Of a stretch of 64,000 bases of DNA, positions 1 through 9,297 are shown one piece after another. This DNA is from Mesorhizobium sp. M00.F.Ca.ET.216.01.1.1 (GTDB lineage Bacteria > Pseudomonadota > Alphaproteobacteria > Rhizobiales > Rhizobiaceae): NCBI RefSeq assembly GCF_004010325.2, contig NZ_SADR02000009.1, forward strand, positions 62,001 through 126,000, given 5' to 3'. Each line of letters begins with the position of its first letter. The first letter of the stretch is position 1. The translations under genes and the position numbers were made by a program. The notes under the pieces are model-generated. The model saw nothing but the letters and a program-made list of their open reading frames with translations, did not search any database and was not told the DNA's origin.

Positions 1-531
1 GGTCGTCGGGGTGCTGTAAAGCCCGGGATTGATGGTCGGCGGGATCACGATCGAGTCGATGCCGAACTTTTCCTTGTAGGTGCGCGCGGTAAATTCGGAG
101 TTGGCGATGTAGAGCGCCGAATGCAGCTCGCGCAGGTCACCGGCCAGTTCGTGGAATTCGACATTCCTCAGATAGACGACCAGCGGCACGCCCAGCGCCT
201 GCAGCTCCCTTCCGATCGGCACCGACTTGTGGCACTGCACGACCGCGACATCAGGACTAAGCCTTTCGACCGCGAAGCCTGCTGCTTCCCATGGGAACCA
301 CGCCCGCACCACCGGATAGCCCGGAAAATTGTCGATGACCGCGCGCTGGCGAAGCAGCTTCATCTTGGCGCGTGCCTTGAACCCGAAGATACCTTCGCCG
401 AACAGCGCCGCCAGAACGGAGGCTTCATGGCCGTGCTCGCGCAATTGCTCGACCAGATGGTGTGTGCTCGACTGAACGCCACCGCTGAATTGCGGCGTGT
501 AGCCGTTGCCGCCTGCAAACAGAACTTTCAT
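1..531 (-). CDS. Glycosyltransferase, N-terminal part (runs off left edge)
   Basis: An open frame on the minus strand starts at ATG 531 and stays open to base 1, so only about 177 N-terminal residues are visible. The protein begins MKVLFAGGNGYTPQFSGGVQ and continues with a region of the form HHLVEQLREHGHEASVLA. This is the layout of the N-terminal Rossmann half of GT-B glycosyltransferases (GT4-like, donor domain not in view). It lies 31 bp downstream of ugd on the same strand, in an exopolysaccharide neighbourhood, so a role in sugar transfer to a lipid-linked repeat unit is likely. The acceptor and sugar specificity cannot be read. The C-terminal donor-binding motif would be needed to confirm the family. 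Confidence 0.7.
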   Translation of the reverse strand, partial: MKVLFAGGNGYTPQFSGGVQSSTHHLVEQLREHGHEASVLAALFGEGIFGFKARAKMKLLRQRAVIDNFPGYPVVRAWFPWEAAGFAVERLSPDVAVVQCHKSVPIGRELQALGVPLVVYLRNVEFHELAGDLRELHSALYIANSEFTARTYKEKFGIDSIVIPPTINPGLYSTPTT

Positions 532-562
532 GGGCTTGGCTCCTTGTTGTGCTGCCCTGTCG

Positions 563-1894
563 TTATGCCGCCATCCTGCCAATGCTGTGGTATTCGATGC
601 CGTGGCGAGCGATGACCTTCGGGTCGTACAGATTGCGGCCGTCGAAGATGATCGGCGTGGTCAGCGCATCCTTCAGTGCGTCGAAGGACGGCGCGCGGAA
701 GCTCTTCCATTCGGTTGCAATCAGCAGCGCATCGGCGCCGCGCAGCGCAGCCTCCTTGGTGCCGCACAACAGCAGGTCGTCGCGCTGTCCATAGATGGCC
801 TGGCATTCCTGCATCGCCTCGGGGTCATAGGCCTGCACCTTGGCGCCGGCCTTCCAGAGCGCCTCCATCAGGGTCCGTGCCGGAGCCTCCCGCATGTCGT
901 CGGTGTTGGGCTTGAAGGCCAGGCCCCACAGGGCAAAGGTCTTGCCCTTGAGATTGCCCTTGAAGCAGCGGTTCACCTTATCGAACAGAACCGACTTCTG
1001 CTCGTTGTTGCGCTCCTCGACCGCGCGCAGCAGCTTGGCGTCGAACTTGACGCCTTCGGCGGTCCTGATCAGGGCGCGCACATCCTTCGGGAAGCACGAG
1101 CCGCCATAGCCCAGACCAGGGTAGATGAAGTGATAGCCGATGCGCGGATCGCTGCCGATGCCCTTGCGGACTTCCTCGATGTCGGCGCCTAGCTGTTCGG
1201 CCAGATTGGCCATCTCGTTCATGAAACTGATCTTGGTCGCCAGCATGCAATTGGCGGCGTATTTGGTGAATTCGGCGCTGCGCACGTCCATCACGATCAT
1301 CTTCTCGTGGTTGCGGTTGAACGGGGCGTAAAGCTCGCGCATGATCGCCGCTGTCTCCTCGCTGCTGGTGCCGACGATGATACGATCCGGTTTCATGCAG
1401 TCGGCAACCGCAGAGCCTTCCTTGAGAAATTCCGGATTGGAAGCAACATCGAAAGTCAGATCGTCGCGCCCGCGCGCCTTCAGCGTCTCGGCGATCCTGG
1501 CCTTGACTTTCTCGCAGGTGCCGACCGGCACGGTCGACTTGCCGACGACGATCTTGGGCGCCTCCATCTCGCGGCCAATGGCCTCGGCAACCGCCAGCAC
1601 ATATTTGAGGTCGGCCGAACCATCCTCGCCGGGTGGTGTGCCAACTGCGATCATCTGGATATCGCCATGCTTGACCGCGGCCGCAGCATCGGTGGTGAAT
1701 TTAATGCGGCCGGCGGCGTAGTTCTCCTTGACGAGATTTTCGAGCCCAGGTTCGAAGATCGGGACAAAGCCCTGGTTGAGCCGTTCGACTTTCTTCTCGT
1801 CGACATCGACGCACACCACGTGGTGCCCGACTTCCGCAAGCACGGCGGCCTGCACGAGACCCACATAGCCTATTCCAAAGACCGTCAAGTTCAT
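563..1894 (-). CDS. ugd: UDP-glucose 6-dehydrogenase
   Basis: Cytoplasmic NAD-dependent enzyme that oxidises UDP-glucose to UDP-glucuronate, a precursor for acidic exopolysaccharide, capsule or lipid A sugars. The 443-residue protein has the usual family length. It carries the N-terminal dinucleotide motif GIGYVG (residues 7-12), the conserved VGTPPGEDG segment near 84-92, TVPVGT near 121-126, and the catalytic cysteine C267 inside YGGSCFPKD. The C-terminal UDP-binding domain contains [15 protein letters not shown]. It is followed on the same strand by the partial glycosyltransferase and preceded by a GH16 glycanase, which fits polysaccharide synthesis. In rhizobia such genes are also called rkpK or exo5; the exact name is not decidable here. 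Confidence 0.95.
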   Translation of the reverse strand: MNLTVFGIGYVGLVQAAVLAEVGHHVVCVDVDEKKVERLNQGFVPIFEPGLENLVKENYAAGRIKFTTDAAAAVKHGDIQMIAVGTPPGEDGSADLKYVLAVAEAIGREMEAPKIVVGKSTVPVGTCEKVKARIAETLKARGRDDLTFDVASNPEFLKEGSAVADCMKPDRIIVGTSSEETAAIMRELYAPFNRNHEKMIVMDVRSAEFTKYAANCMLATKISFMNEMANLAEQLGADIEEVRKGIGSDPRIGYHFIYPGLGYGGSCFPKDVRALIRTAEGVKFDAKLLRAVEERNNEQKSVLFDKVNRCFKGNLKGKTFALWGLAFKPNTDDMREAPARTLMEALWKAGAKVQAYDPEAMQECQAIYGQRDDLLLCGTKEAALRGADALLIATEWKSFRAPSFDALKDALTTPIIFDGRNLYDPKVIARHGIEYHSIGRMAA

Positions 1895-1961
1895 TCGGTT
1901 TGGTTCCTGTTCAATATCTCGGACCTCTTTGGTCCGGCCGGTTCAGATGTGCGTTATCGAG

Positions 1962-2828
1962 TTACTTTATGCTGCATGCCAGCGACTCCGGGAACTGGCA
2001 CGGCTGGCCCAGTGCCGTGAACGCGACGCGGTCGACCTGCATCGTGACCTTGCGGCCAGGATCCGAAAACGGGCCCATCCAGTTGGTCAGCGTGTCGCTG
2101 CCCCAGAGGCTGAAGAATATTTTCTGCGGGTGGGTCGGCAGTTCGGCGGGGTTCGTCACCTCCTGGACGAGCTTGCCGTTGACATAAAAGCGCAGCCGGT
2201 CCTTCTCCCAGACGAAGCCGTAGTCGTTAAAACCCTTGTCGGTGCCGCCCTCGACATCGGCAAGCTTCTCATTCTTCGGTTTGCCTGAAATGTAGGTGTT
2301 CACCTGGACCTTCGACGTGTCCCTGGTCAGCACCTCGAAGTCGATCTCGTCCCACGGCTGCTTGTCCGCGGGGCCAATATAGGAGAAGAAGGCTGCGTTG
2401 AGGCCGGACCCCGTATCCGTCTTCATGCGCGCCTCGTAGACGCCATAGCCGAAGCGCTTCTTCGTCTGGATCTCGCCGCAGGCAAACTCGCGATCCTTAA
2501 GCTTCCGCTTCTCGAAACCGAGCGTCAGCATGCCGTCGGAAAGTCCGACTAGGCCTTTCGACCAGGTACAGTTCTGATGTTTGCCGTTCGTCCAGCCGTC
2601 GGAAACGAACCAGCGTGTACGGTCGAAACTCTTGAAATCGTCGACGAACGAGGGCGAGCTCGGCATATCTTGAGCACGGGACGGGACCGCCGCCGCGGCC
2701 AGGCTCGCGAGAACGGCGAGCAGAAGCGTGCCACCCGCGCACAGCCTCCACAGGTTCCCTTGCCGGATACGGCACGTGACCAGCATACCATCGGTCATGA
2801 TGGAGGTACTCTTCGGATCTGCGTTCAT
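1962..2828 (-). CDS. Secreted GH16 family beta-glycanase
   Basis: Predicted glycoside hydrolase of family 16, the family of laminarinases, lichenases and the rhizobial succinoglycan depolymerases ExoK/ExsH. The catalytic motif DEIDFEVL is intact: E161 is the expected nucleophile, D163 the helper and E165 the acid/base. A hydrophobic stretch at about residues 29-50 followed by an alanine-rich site suggests export by a signal peptide or anchor. The start at 2828 is chosen because AAAGGTGAG lies just upstream; a longer frame extends 33 codons further without a ribosome site. Next to ugd and glycosyltransferases, it probably trims or releases exopolysaccharide. The substrate linkage cannot be told from sequence. 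Confidence 0.85.
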   Translation of the reverse strand: MNADPKSTSIMTDGMLVTCRIRQGNLWRLCAGGTLLLAVLASLAAAAVPSRAQDMPSSPSFVDDFKSFDRTRWFVSDGWTNGKHQNCTWSKGLVGLSDGMLTLGFEKRKLKDREFACGEIQTKKRFGYGVYEARMKTDTGSGLNAAFFSYIGPADKQPWDEIDFEVLTRDTSKVQVNTYISGKPKNEKLADVEGGTDKGFNDYGFVWEKDRLRFYVNGKLVQEVTNPAELPTHPQKIFFSLWGSDTLTNWMGPFSDPGRKVTMQVDRVAFTALGQPCQFPESLACSIK

Positions 2829-2981
2829 ACCAAACTCACCTTTGTGCTGTGTGCCCCAACCCAAAGTAACTACTGGCTCGCGTGCGAAACGAGCCGTCTT
2901 GATCCTCCGCCTCCAAAGCTCCTTCATATTGCCGCGTGCAAATGTCGGCGACCGGACCGGACGCCAGACAGGATAGTGCCG

Positions 2982-3383
2982 TCAAGTCGTGCCCGTACGG
3001 GCACGGTTGACGAATTCAGCCGGCCGATCTGAACCATACGCGCCATTCTCGTCGATGATACCGTCGATCGAATGACGCAGTTCCTTCATCAAGCTGTTCT
3101 GGCGCGTCAGGGCCGCGATGCGCCGCTCGCAGTTCAGGATCGAATTCGTCAATTCAGTGACCTCTGACGATCGGCTCGCGGATGCCGAACCATTCTCCAT
3201 CGCCTCGACCAGAAAGGCGGCGTTCGTCGCCTTCGACCGATAGCGATTCTCAAGCCCGGTTTTCTCCGCCTCGATCTCGCCCGCGATCTGATCGAGCAGT
3301 TTTGCCAGACGATCAAAACGCGAGAGATCTGTCTGCCGGTCCCGGGCCGGGTCCCTGGATCTGAAGCCAAATATCGAAGCCAT
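2982..3383 (-). CDS. Hypothetical coiled-coil protein
   Basis: 133 residues, starting MASIFGFRSRDPARDRQTDL behind a good AGGAAGG ribosome site 8 bp upstream. A longer frame reaches to 3476, but its extra residues look like leader sequence. The protein is charged and mostly helical by eye, with heptad-like leucines in the segment around LAKLLDQIAGEIEAEKTGLE and again near LTRQNSLMKELRHSIDGI. There is no signal peptide or membrane segment. It sits between the GH16 glycanase and a GT2 glycosyltransferase, all on the minus strand. I do not recognise a family. A small cytoplasmic accessory protein of the exopolysaccharide region is a guess from position only. Confidence 0.6.
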   Translation of the reverse strand: MASIFGFRSRDPARDRQTDLSRFDRLAKLLDQIAGEIEAEKTGLENRYRSKATNAAFLVEAMENGSASASRSSEVTELTNSILNCERRIAALTRQNSLMKELRHSIDGIIDENGAYGSDRPAEFVNRARTGTT

Positions 3384-3509
3384 CCGGTTGGCCTTCCTAA
3401 ATTGCTGCACCGCAACATACATGCCATCCTCGCGACAAGTAGGCAACCTCCCAGTTTCAGAAAGAGGCTTTTTCAACGTTTCAGGACGTTGCCGCGGTGA
3501 GGGGTGAAC

Positions 3510-4523
3510 TTACTTTTTTGCGTGCGCGCTGGTGCCGGCCATAAGGAAACGCATGGGTGGCGCCTGCTGCTTCGAGCCAAGACCGGCGCGGCGAAACAAC
3601 GCATCCAGCTTGTCGGCGGCCACGCCACGAACGATGGGGATGAGGTTGGATTGACTGGTCAAGGCATAGGCCGCGGCCGATGCCAACCCGCGCTGGGCCT
3701 TGACGTCGAGGAAATTCCGCAACCGGTATTTGTCGCGGACCTGCCGTTCGTGCCTTCTGAGCACCGCCTTCGAGCCTTCCGGCAAATTGTCGATCGCCAG
3801 CAGCGCCAGGTCCGCATCAGCCAGGCGCTTGAGATCCTGCGTCTTGTGCCGGCCGCTCAGCGAATCGGCGCGAACGATCGCGCCATAGCCGCAAGACCGG
3901 ATGATCTTGAAACGCGCCCCGCAGGCGACCGCGCGCGCGTAGAGTTCGTAGTCTTCGCCCAGACGCAGCTTTTCATCGTAGCGCAGCCTATGCCGGTCGA
4001 GGAAAGCCCTGCTGATGACCGGCTTGAGGAAGCCCAATTCGCCTCGCTGGATGCGGCGCTTGGAGATGTTGCCTTCGATGAAGCGTTCGAAGGTGAGGAA
4101 CTCCGGGTCAGCCGAGAAAGGTGGCGCGACGACCTTCGACACATCGGTCGCCACATCGTCTCTGATGAGCATGATGTTATCCGCCGCAAAATCCCAGTCG
4201 GTACTGGCGAACAGCTCGCGGAACCTGCCCTCGAGGAAGAAATCATCGGCGTCGAGAATGCTGACGAACGGTGATTTGGAGCCGGCAATCGCTGCGTTGC
4301 GGGCGAAGGAGGGACCGCGGTTGACGTCAAGGCGCATGACTGAAAGCCGGCCGCTGCCGTCATCGGCGGCGCGGGCCACTTTCGCGGTGTCGTCGGTGGA
4401 GGCGTCATCGACAACGACGACCTCCGCCACTTCCGGCTCGCGCAGCGCCGAGGCAATGGCGGCCGGGATTGTCCGGGCCGCATTGCGGGCCGCTATGATC
4501 ACACAGACTTGGGATCCTGTCAT
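3510..4523 (-). CDS. GT2 family glycosyltransferase
   Basis: 337-residue glycosyltransferase with a GT-A fold. It opens MTGSQVCVIIAARNAARTIP and carries VVVVDDASTDDTAKVA, the nucleotide-sugar binding start of the family, then the metal-binding DXD-like motif ILDADDFFL and the acceptor-side segment LRLGEDYELYARAVACGARF. The start at 4523 has GAGAGG 8 bp upstream. No strong membrane segments are visible, so it probably acts at the inner face of the membrane on a lipid-linked oligosaccharide. It resembles the ExoA/ExoU/ExoW class of rhizobial glucosyltransferases, but which transfer step it performs cannot be decided. Confidence 0.85.
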   Translation of the reverse strand: MTGSQVCVIIAARNAARTIPAAIASALREPEVAEVVVVDDASTDDTAKVARAADDGSGRLSVMRLDVNRGPSFARNAAIAGSKSPFVSILDADDFFLEGRFRELFASTDWDFAADNIMLIRDDVATDVSKVVAPPFSADPEFLTFERFIEGNISKRRIQRGELGFLKPVISRAFLDRHRLRYDEKLRLGEDYELYARAVACGARFKIIRSCGYGAIVRADSLSGRHKTQDLKRLADADLALLAIDNLPEGSKAVLRRHERQVRDKYRLRNFLDVKAQRGLASAAAYALTSQSNLIPIVRGVAADKLDALFRRAGLGSKQQAPPMRFLMAGTSAHAKK

Positions 4524-4810
4524 AGGTTCGCCTCTCGGTTGCACAGTTCACTCCGAATGCCCTCGCCCCTTGCCGTAACGGTGCCCATCTTCACTGATTG
4601 CCCGGTCTTTCGAAAATAGGACACTTCGTCGGCGCATTCAGTGGCGCGCCCTTTGTGGGAACCTTCCTGCAGGGCCAATGCTGACAAAGTCTCTGGGAAA
4701 AAATCCCCTCGACGCATCATTTATGCTGCAGTGCGAAGCAAAGCATCGCTAAAATCGTTTGCGACGTCCAGTTTTTCCTTCTGCGCTCCCCCTTCTGCAA
4801 CCGGAGGCAG

Positions 4811-5038
4811 AACCAGTCGCTGATCGCCAAGTCGATCGATGGGTTGCGTGGGTCGATGACAATCCTGACCATTGCGCACCGGCCGTCGATGATTTTCGCC
4901 GACTGGGTGGTCGCAATCGAAAATGGCCAGATCGTGGAGGTTGGGCAGTATCGCAGATTGAAGGAAAAGTCCGGAAGCCGGCTGTCCAGGATGCTGTCGG
5001 GCGAGCAACCCGAGAGAGAGCCGGCTGGCGCGAGCTGA
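4811..5038 (+). pseudogene. Remnant of an ABC exporter ATPase C-terminus
   Basis: Reading frame 2 from 4811 to the stop at 5036-5038 encodes NQSLIAKSIDGLRGSMTILT followed by IAHRPSMIFADWVVAIENGQ and IVEVG. This is the H-loop and C-terminal end of the nucleotide-binding domain of an ABC exporter (permease-ATPase fusion type). Walker A, the signature motif and Walker B are absent, and the upstream 250 bp in any frame do not continue the domain. It is therefore a decayed 3' fragment. It lies between the GT2 gene and exoX, where a polysaccharide or protein exporter may once have stood. The 287 bp before it (4524-4810) show no other convincing gene. Confidence 0.7.
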
Positions 5039-5112
5039 GGCCGTCCGGCATCTCGAACCGTTGAGCGGCCAGGGACGATCGAGGGCGGTCAGGAGCGATC
5101 AGTCAGGTACAG

Positions 5113-5385
5113 TCAGTGAGTGCTTCGCCTGGCGCCGAACTTCTCGCCTTCCGCAGCCTTGTCCGCTTTCAGGTTTCTTCCGGCCCCACGAACCTTGTCG
5201 GCCGATGTCGGGACGCTCCTGGCAACCATGACAAAGACCAGCAGGAAGTAGCCAAGCTGAATGATGACGGCGCAGGTGACAACGCGAAGCACGGTCGTGC
5301 CGGGCGAATCGCCTTCGATAAAGGACCACGCGACCACAATCGCGAGCGCGAAAAGCATTCCAACGATGAATTTTGGCAATGACAT
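5113..5385 (-). CDS. exoX: Exopolysaccharide production repressor ExoX/SyrA-like
   Basis: Small membrane protein of 90 residues beginning MSLPKFIVGMLFALAIVVAW, with two hydrophobic segments at about 5-24 and 36-56 and a charged C-terminus. This matches the SyrA/ExoX/Psi family of small rhizobial membrane proteins that lower exopolysaccharide synthesis post-translationally, apparently through the ExoY-type initiating transferase. The start at 5385 matches the family N-terminus; the frame extends 25 codons further upstream, but those residues look non-conserved. It is transcribed away from exoY across a 606 bp AT-rich spacer, as exoX flanks exoY in Sinorhizobium meliloti. The ExoX:ExoY dosage model is family knowledge, not shown here. 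Confidence 0.8.
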   Translation of the reverse strand: MSLPKFIVGMLFALAIVVAWSFIEGDSPGTTVLRVVTCAVIIQLGYFLLVFVMVARSVPTSADKVRGAGRNLKADKAAEGEKFGARRSTH

Positions 5386-5991
5386 ACTCGACGATCCGTC
5401 AACCGGCACGAGCATGCAAAAGCGATGACTTACCCACCCGAGTATCTCCCCATTCGTCACGCGAGCTTATCAGGCTACTCGCTTTCGACCGGTTGCTTCC
5501 AGCCTTTCCGACCTATGCAGACTCTAACAGAAACAGTTTGCGAGTCTATTAAGGTGGGGAACTCACGGCAAGGCCAAACGCAAATAATTTTGAATGGGCT
5601 TGCGGCATCGACACTGCCATGCTGCGACGCACACATAGGCATCATGGCCAATTTTAGGAGATAGATTCCACTTCAGTAAAAACTACAATATTAAATAGTA
5701 TTTTACACGAAATAGCCTGCGCTTTAAGAGATTCGAAAGCACCTCTATGTTCCGTGGCCGCGGTAAAAAACGATATGCCTAAAATCGGCCCTAAAAAAGC
5801 ACTAGATCGTCTGGCTTTGCTCATAGATTGTCACAAACGTGCCACAAAGGCGAATTTTTCGGCAGCGTGAGTTCATTATTTAGTCAATTCATGACGTGAC
5901 TATTTCAATGCGATGGGAAATTGTGTGTTGCGCTGCAGCATTTTTTTGATATCTTGCCGTAAACCATTCGTTCAACGTATGGAGTTTCGGC
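5386..5991. promoter_or_regulatory. Long AT-rich exoX-exoY intergenic control region
   Basis: 606 bp without a credible gene, markedly richer in A+T than its surroundings between about 5570 and 5960. It holds the divergent promoters of exoX and exoY. A 6-bp inverted repeat, AGACTC (5519-5524) and GAGTCT (5542-5547), is a candidate operator. Repetitive A/T tracts near 5665-5710 and 5930-5955 are the kind of target used by MucR/Ros-type regulators of rhizobial exo genes, but no specific box can be proven. GGAG, 8 bp before the exoY start, is its ribosome site. Confidence 0.45.
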
Positions 5992-6669
5992 ATGAGGGAC
6001 ATCGCCAAGTCGGCCAACGCGGGCTTTTCGCAGGCTGGCATTGATTTTCCGCCACCGATCGGCGGCCTGCTTAAACGCAGTTTTGATATTGTTGGTTCAC
6101 TGATCGGCCTGGTAGCTCTCAGCCCGCTGTTTGTGATGGTTGCGCTTCTCGTCAAGTTGTCCGACGGCGGGCCGATCTTTTACGGCCATAAGCGGATCGG
6201 TCGGGGAGGACGGATTTTTCCCTGCCTCAAGTTCCGCACCATGGTCCCGGACGGTGAACGGGTGCTGGCTGCGTATCTGGCCGCCAACCCTGAGGCACAC
6301 GCCGAATGGATAGCCACCCGCAAGCTGAAGAACGACCCGCGCGTGACGCGGGTCGGAGCTGTGTTGAGGAAGCTCAGCCTCGATGAATTGCCGCAGATCA
6401 TCAACATCCTGCAGGGCGATATGAGCCTTGTCGGGCCTCGCCCCGTCGTACGCGACGAACTGGAGATCTATGGCAGCGCCGCCGTCTATTACCTGAAATC
6501 GCGCCCCGGTCTGACCGGGCTCTGGCAGGTCAGCGGACGCAACGACGTTTCCTACGACAGCCGTGTCGCGTTCGACCGCCACTACGTCGAGAACTGGTCG
6601 CTGTTCGAGGACATTCGCATCATCATAAAGACCGTACCTGCCGTTTGGATGTCGCGCGGCTGCTATTGA
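5992..6669 (+). CDS. exoY: Undecaprenyl-phosphate galactose phosphotransferase ExoY
   Basis: Initiating sugar-phosphate transferase that moves galactose-1-phosphate from UDP-galactose to undecaprenyl phosphate, the first step of succinoglycan-type repeat-unit assembly at the inner membrane. 225 residues, close to the S. meliloti protein. One membrane helix lies at about 32-55. It is followed by the bacterial sugar transferase signature: KFRTM at 80-84, the catalytic DELPQIINILQGDMSLVGPR block starting at D131-E132, and GLTGLWQVSGR near the C-terminus. The start has GGAG in good spacing. It is the first gene of an exoY-exoF unit whose divergent neighbour is its presumed inhibitor ExoX. Confidence 0.93.
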   Translation: MRDIAKSANAGFSQAGIDFPPPIGGLLKRSFDIVGSLIGLVALSPLFVMVALLVKLSDGGPIFYGHKRIGRGGRIFPCLKFRTMVPDGERVLAAYLAANPEAHAEWIATRKLKNDPRVTRVGAVLRKLSLDELPQIINILQGDMSLVGPRPVVRDELEIYGSAAVYYLKSRPGLTGLWQVSGRNDVSYDSRVAFDRHYVENWSLFEDIRIIIKTVPAVWMSRGCY

Positions 6670-6791
6670 CCGGCCGGAGCCGACCGGTTTTTTGCACCGC
6701 GGCGGTTGTCTTCGGCCAAGCATTCGGTGGCCAAGGGTTCTGCAGCAAGCTCATCGGGCGATGGGGGCAAAAGCGGATCGGAAACGTTCAA

Positions 6792-8057
6792 TTGAAAACA
6801 GACATTCTCGGACTCCTTCGCAGCACTCTCACCAACCCAAAGGCGCAGGTCCGGCTCGTCGCCGCCTGCGCCGCACTGTCGTTGGCCGTTCCTCAAATGG
6901 CGGCGGCAGACGAGTATCGCCTCAGCTCGCAGGACAAGCTCAACATCCGCGTCGCCGAATGGCAGACCGTTGAAGGCACGTTCCGCGACTGGTCGGCCGT
7001 AAACGGAGAATATTCGGTCGGCCCCGCCGGAACCTTGTCGGTACCGTTCGTGGGCGAGTTGCCGGCGGCCGGCAAGACCACTTCGGAAGTCGCGGCAGCG
7101 ATCGGCGAGGCGCTGCAGCGCAAGCTCGCGCTGTCGGACAGGCCGGAAGCCTCGGTTGAAATGGCTCAATACCGGCCGTTCTACATTTCAGGCGAGGTAC
7201 AAACGCCCGGCCAGTATCCTTACGTGCCCGAGTTGACCGTCCTCAAAGCGATCAGCGTTGCCGGCGGCATAAGGCGCAATACCAACCTGCGGGCCGACCG
7301 CGACCTGATCACCGCCAAGGGCAGCCATGACGTTTACGCGGATCAGCGGGTTCGCCTGATCGTCAAGCGCGCCCGCATTGAAGCCGAGCTTGCCGACAAG
7401 CCCACATTTGAAGTGCCGAAGGAAGTTGCCGACGACCCGAAGCTGCCGGGCATCGTTGCCGACGAGATGGCGATCCTGACGGCCGATCAGAAAAAGCTAA
7501 AGCTGCGCCTACAAGCACTCGACGATTTGAAGAAGCTGCTGCAGAGCGAGATCGATTCGCTGCAGAAGAAGATCGTCAACCAGCAACGGCAGGTCGACCT
7601 GGCAAAGCAACAGCTGAGCGGCATCGGCTCGCTGGCGCAAAAGGGCTTGGTCGTCAACACGCGGGTTCTGAATTCGCAGCAAACGATCGCCGACCTGGAA
7701 GGCCAGATCTTGGATTACGACACGGCCATCCTCACCGCCAAGCAAGCGATCAGCAAGGCCACGCAGGACGCCATCGATCTGGAAAACAGCCAGAATGCGG
7801 GGCTTGCCGCCGACCGGCAGCAGACCGAGTCCGACTTGAACGAAGCGGTCCTCAGGCTGAACACGCAGAAGGATCTGATGGCCGAGGCCATGGACCCGGC
7901 ACTCATGCCGACCGGCGACAACGACCAGCCCAACTTGTTGTATGCCCTTGTCCGGGCGGTCAATGGCAAGACAAGCGAAATCGACGCCACCGAAGATACG
8001 CCCGTGCTGCCCGGAGACGTGATCAAGGTGAAGCTGGCGCCGATGACCAGCCAATAG
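6792..8057 (+). CDS. exoF: Exopolysaccharide export protein ExoF
   Basis: Periplasmic or outer-membrane-side polysaccharide export protein required with ExoY and ExoQ for succinoglycan-type synthesis. A signal peptide (hydrophobic stretch VRLVAACAALSLAVPQMAAA) precedes a polysaccharide-export beta domain starting DEYRLSSQDKLNIRVAEW and a second SLBB-like part around YISGEVQTPGQYPYVPELTV. A long coiled coil follows (roughly residues 200-380). I place the start at TTG 6792 because GGAAACG lies upstream and the resulting 421 residues equal the S. meliloti ExoF length as I remember it. An alternative TTG at 6645 would overlap exoY and add 49 unlikely residues. Same strand as exoY, 122 bp downstream. 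Confidence 0.9.
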   Translation: MKTDILGLLRSTLTNPKAQVRLVAACAALSLAVPQMAAADEYRLSSQDKLNIRVAEWQTVEGTFRDWSAVNGEYSVGPAGTLSVPFVGELPAAGKTTSEVAAAIGEALQRKLALSDRPEASVEMAQYRPFYISGEVQTPGQYPYVPELTVLKAISVAGGIRRNTNLRADRDLITAKGSHDVYADQRVRLIVKRARIEAELADKPTFEVPKEVADDPKLPGIVADEMAILTADQKKLKLRLQALDDLKKLLQSEIDSLQKKIVNQQRQVDLAKQQLSGIGSLAQKGLVVNTRVLNSQQTIADLEGQILDYDTAILTAKQAISKATQDAIDLENSQNAGLAADRQQTESDLNEAVLRLNTQKDLMAEAMDPALMPTGDNDQPNLLYALVRAVNGKTSEIDATEDTPVLPGDVIKVKLAPMTSQ

Positions 8058-8206
8058 GCGTTGGCTCGGACGGCTTTGTCGGAATGAACGCTGGGTCGGA
8101 GTGACCGCTGGCCGGTAAGGGTTGAAAAGAAGTTCGAGTGCCGCCCGGCTGGGTGGAGGAAACCAGTCGCATAAATCGCGCACCGATCCGCTGATGAAGG
8201 CATAGA

Positions 8207-9295
8207 ATGCAGCCGGCAACCCGCCACGTGTACCTCAACCTCGACGCGATGCGCGGCGTGGCTGCCATAAGCGTGATGCTCTACCATTTCTCGCCGTTCA
8301 TTTCCGACGGCAAGGTCCTTCCCTCAAGCTACCTCGCGGTCGACCTGTTCTTCCTGCTCAGCGGTTTCGTCATCGCCCACGCGTACGACAGGAAGATCGA
8401 AACCGGGATGGGGTTCGGCACATTCCTGTTGATCCGGCTGATACGTCTCTATCCGCTTTACCTTGCCGGCACGCTGCTGGGCTTTTTCTATCTGCTGATC
8501 AAGAACAGGCTCATACCTTCGGAATATCTGCCCCTTTCCGACATCGCCACCATGTTGACGACAGGCATGCTGTTCATCCCCCTGGTCGGCAAGGCCTATC
8601 ACACGATCTTTCCGCTCAATCCCGCCTCATGGTCGCTGTTTTTCGAGCTTCTCGTAAACATCGCCTATTTTCTGCTTTTCTTCGTGTTGTCGAAAAGGCT
8701 GCTGGCGGCGCTCATTGCAGGCAGCCTTGCATTGCTGGTCCTCGCTGCGTTTCTGGCCGGCACGCTCGACTTCGGCATGACCGGACAGACCATCATCAGC
8801 GGGCTGCCACGCGTATGTTTCTCGTTTTTTCTGGGCGTGCTTCTGTGCCGATCGATGAGCCGCTACCAAGGCCATTTGAGCTTTCTGCAGACAGGCTACT
8901 GGGTCGAGGCTGCGATTGCGCTGACACTGGTGGTTTTTGCCATCGCACCGGGCGGCGCGCTGCGCCCGGCCTATGACCTGATCTGCATCGTGCTCTTGTT
9001 TCCGGTCATGGTCATGGTTGGAGCCTCGGCGCCAACCCATCCGCGCTGCTCAAGGCTCTACAGCTGGCTCGGGCGTATTTCCTATCCGATCTACATCATT
9101 CACACGCCAATGCTGATGATCATCGCCGGAGCGGGCAAGGCCGCGTCCATCGATCCGTTCGCAAACCATCCATGGTTCGGCATCGCCATGGCCGTCGCAG
9201 TCACAGTCATCGCCGACATCGGAACCCGCATCTTCGATGAACCGGTGCGACGGTTTCTGCAGCGGCAAATGCATCGCTCGCGTGCCATAGCCTAA
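8207..9295 (+). CDS. exoZ: Exopolysaccharide acetyltransferase ExoZ-like
   Basis: Integral membrane acyltransferase of family 3 (362 residues, about ten hydrophobic segments). It adds O-acetyl groups to the lipid-linked exopolysaccharide unit using acetyl-CoA. The N-terminal motif NLDAMRGVAAISVMLYHF contains the conserved arginine and histidine of the family, and the DLFFLLSGFVI segment follows at about 44-54. The start at 8207 has AAGG upstream. It lies where exoZ is expected close to exoYF; in S. meliloti exoQ stands between exoF and exoZ, whereas here exoQ lies beyond and inverted. The identity of the acyl group is inferred from context. Confidence 0.82.
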   Translation: MQPATRHVYLNLDAMRGVAAISVMLYHFSPFISDGKVLPSSYLAVDLFFLLSGFVIAHAYDRKIETGMGFGTFLLIRLIRLYPLYLAGTLLGFFYLLIKNRLIPSEYLPLSDIATMLTTGMLFIPLVGKAYHTIFPLNPASWSLFFELLVNIAYFLLFFVLSKRLLAALIAGSLALLVLAAFLAGTLDFGMTGQTIISGLPRVCFSFFLGVLLCRSMSRYQGHLSFLQTGYWVEAAIALTLVVFAIAPGGALRPAYDLICIVLLFPVMVMVGASAPTHPRCSRLYSWLGRISYPIYIIHTPMLMIIAGAGKAASIDPFANHPWFGIAMAVAVTVIADIGTRIFDEPVRRFLQRQMHRSRAIA

Positions 9296-9297
9296 AA

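Noticed and set aside
4524..4720. A small minus-strand open frame upstream of the GT2 gene
   Set aside because: It only extends the GT2 leader region in another frame, has no ribosome site and no recognisable sequence pattern.
6645..6791. Longer N-terminus of exoF from TTG 6645
   Set aside because: It would overlap exoY and add residues before the signal peptide. TTG 6792 gives the expected length and N-terminus.
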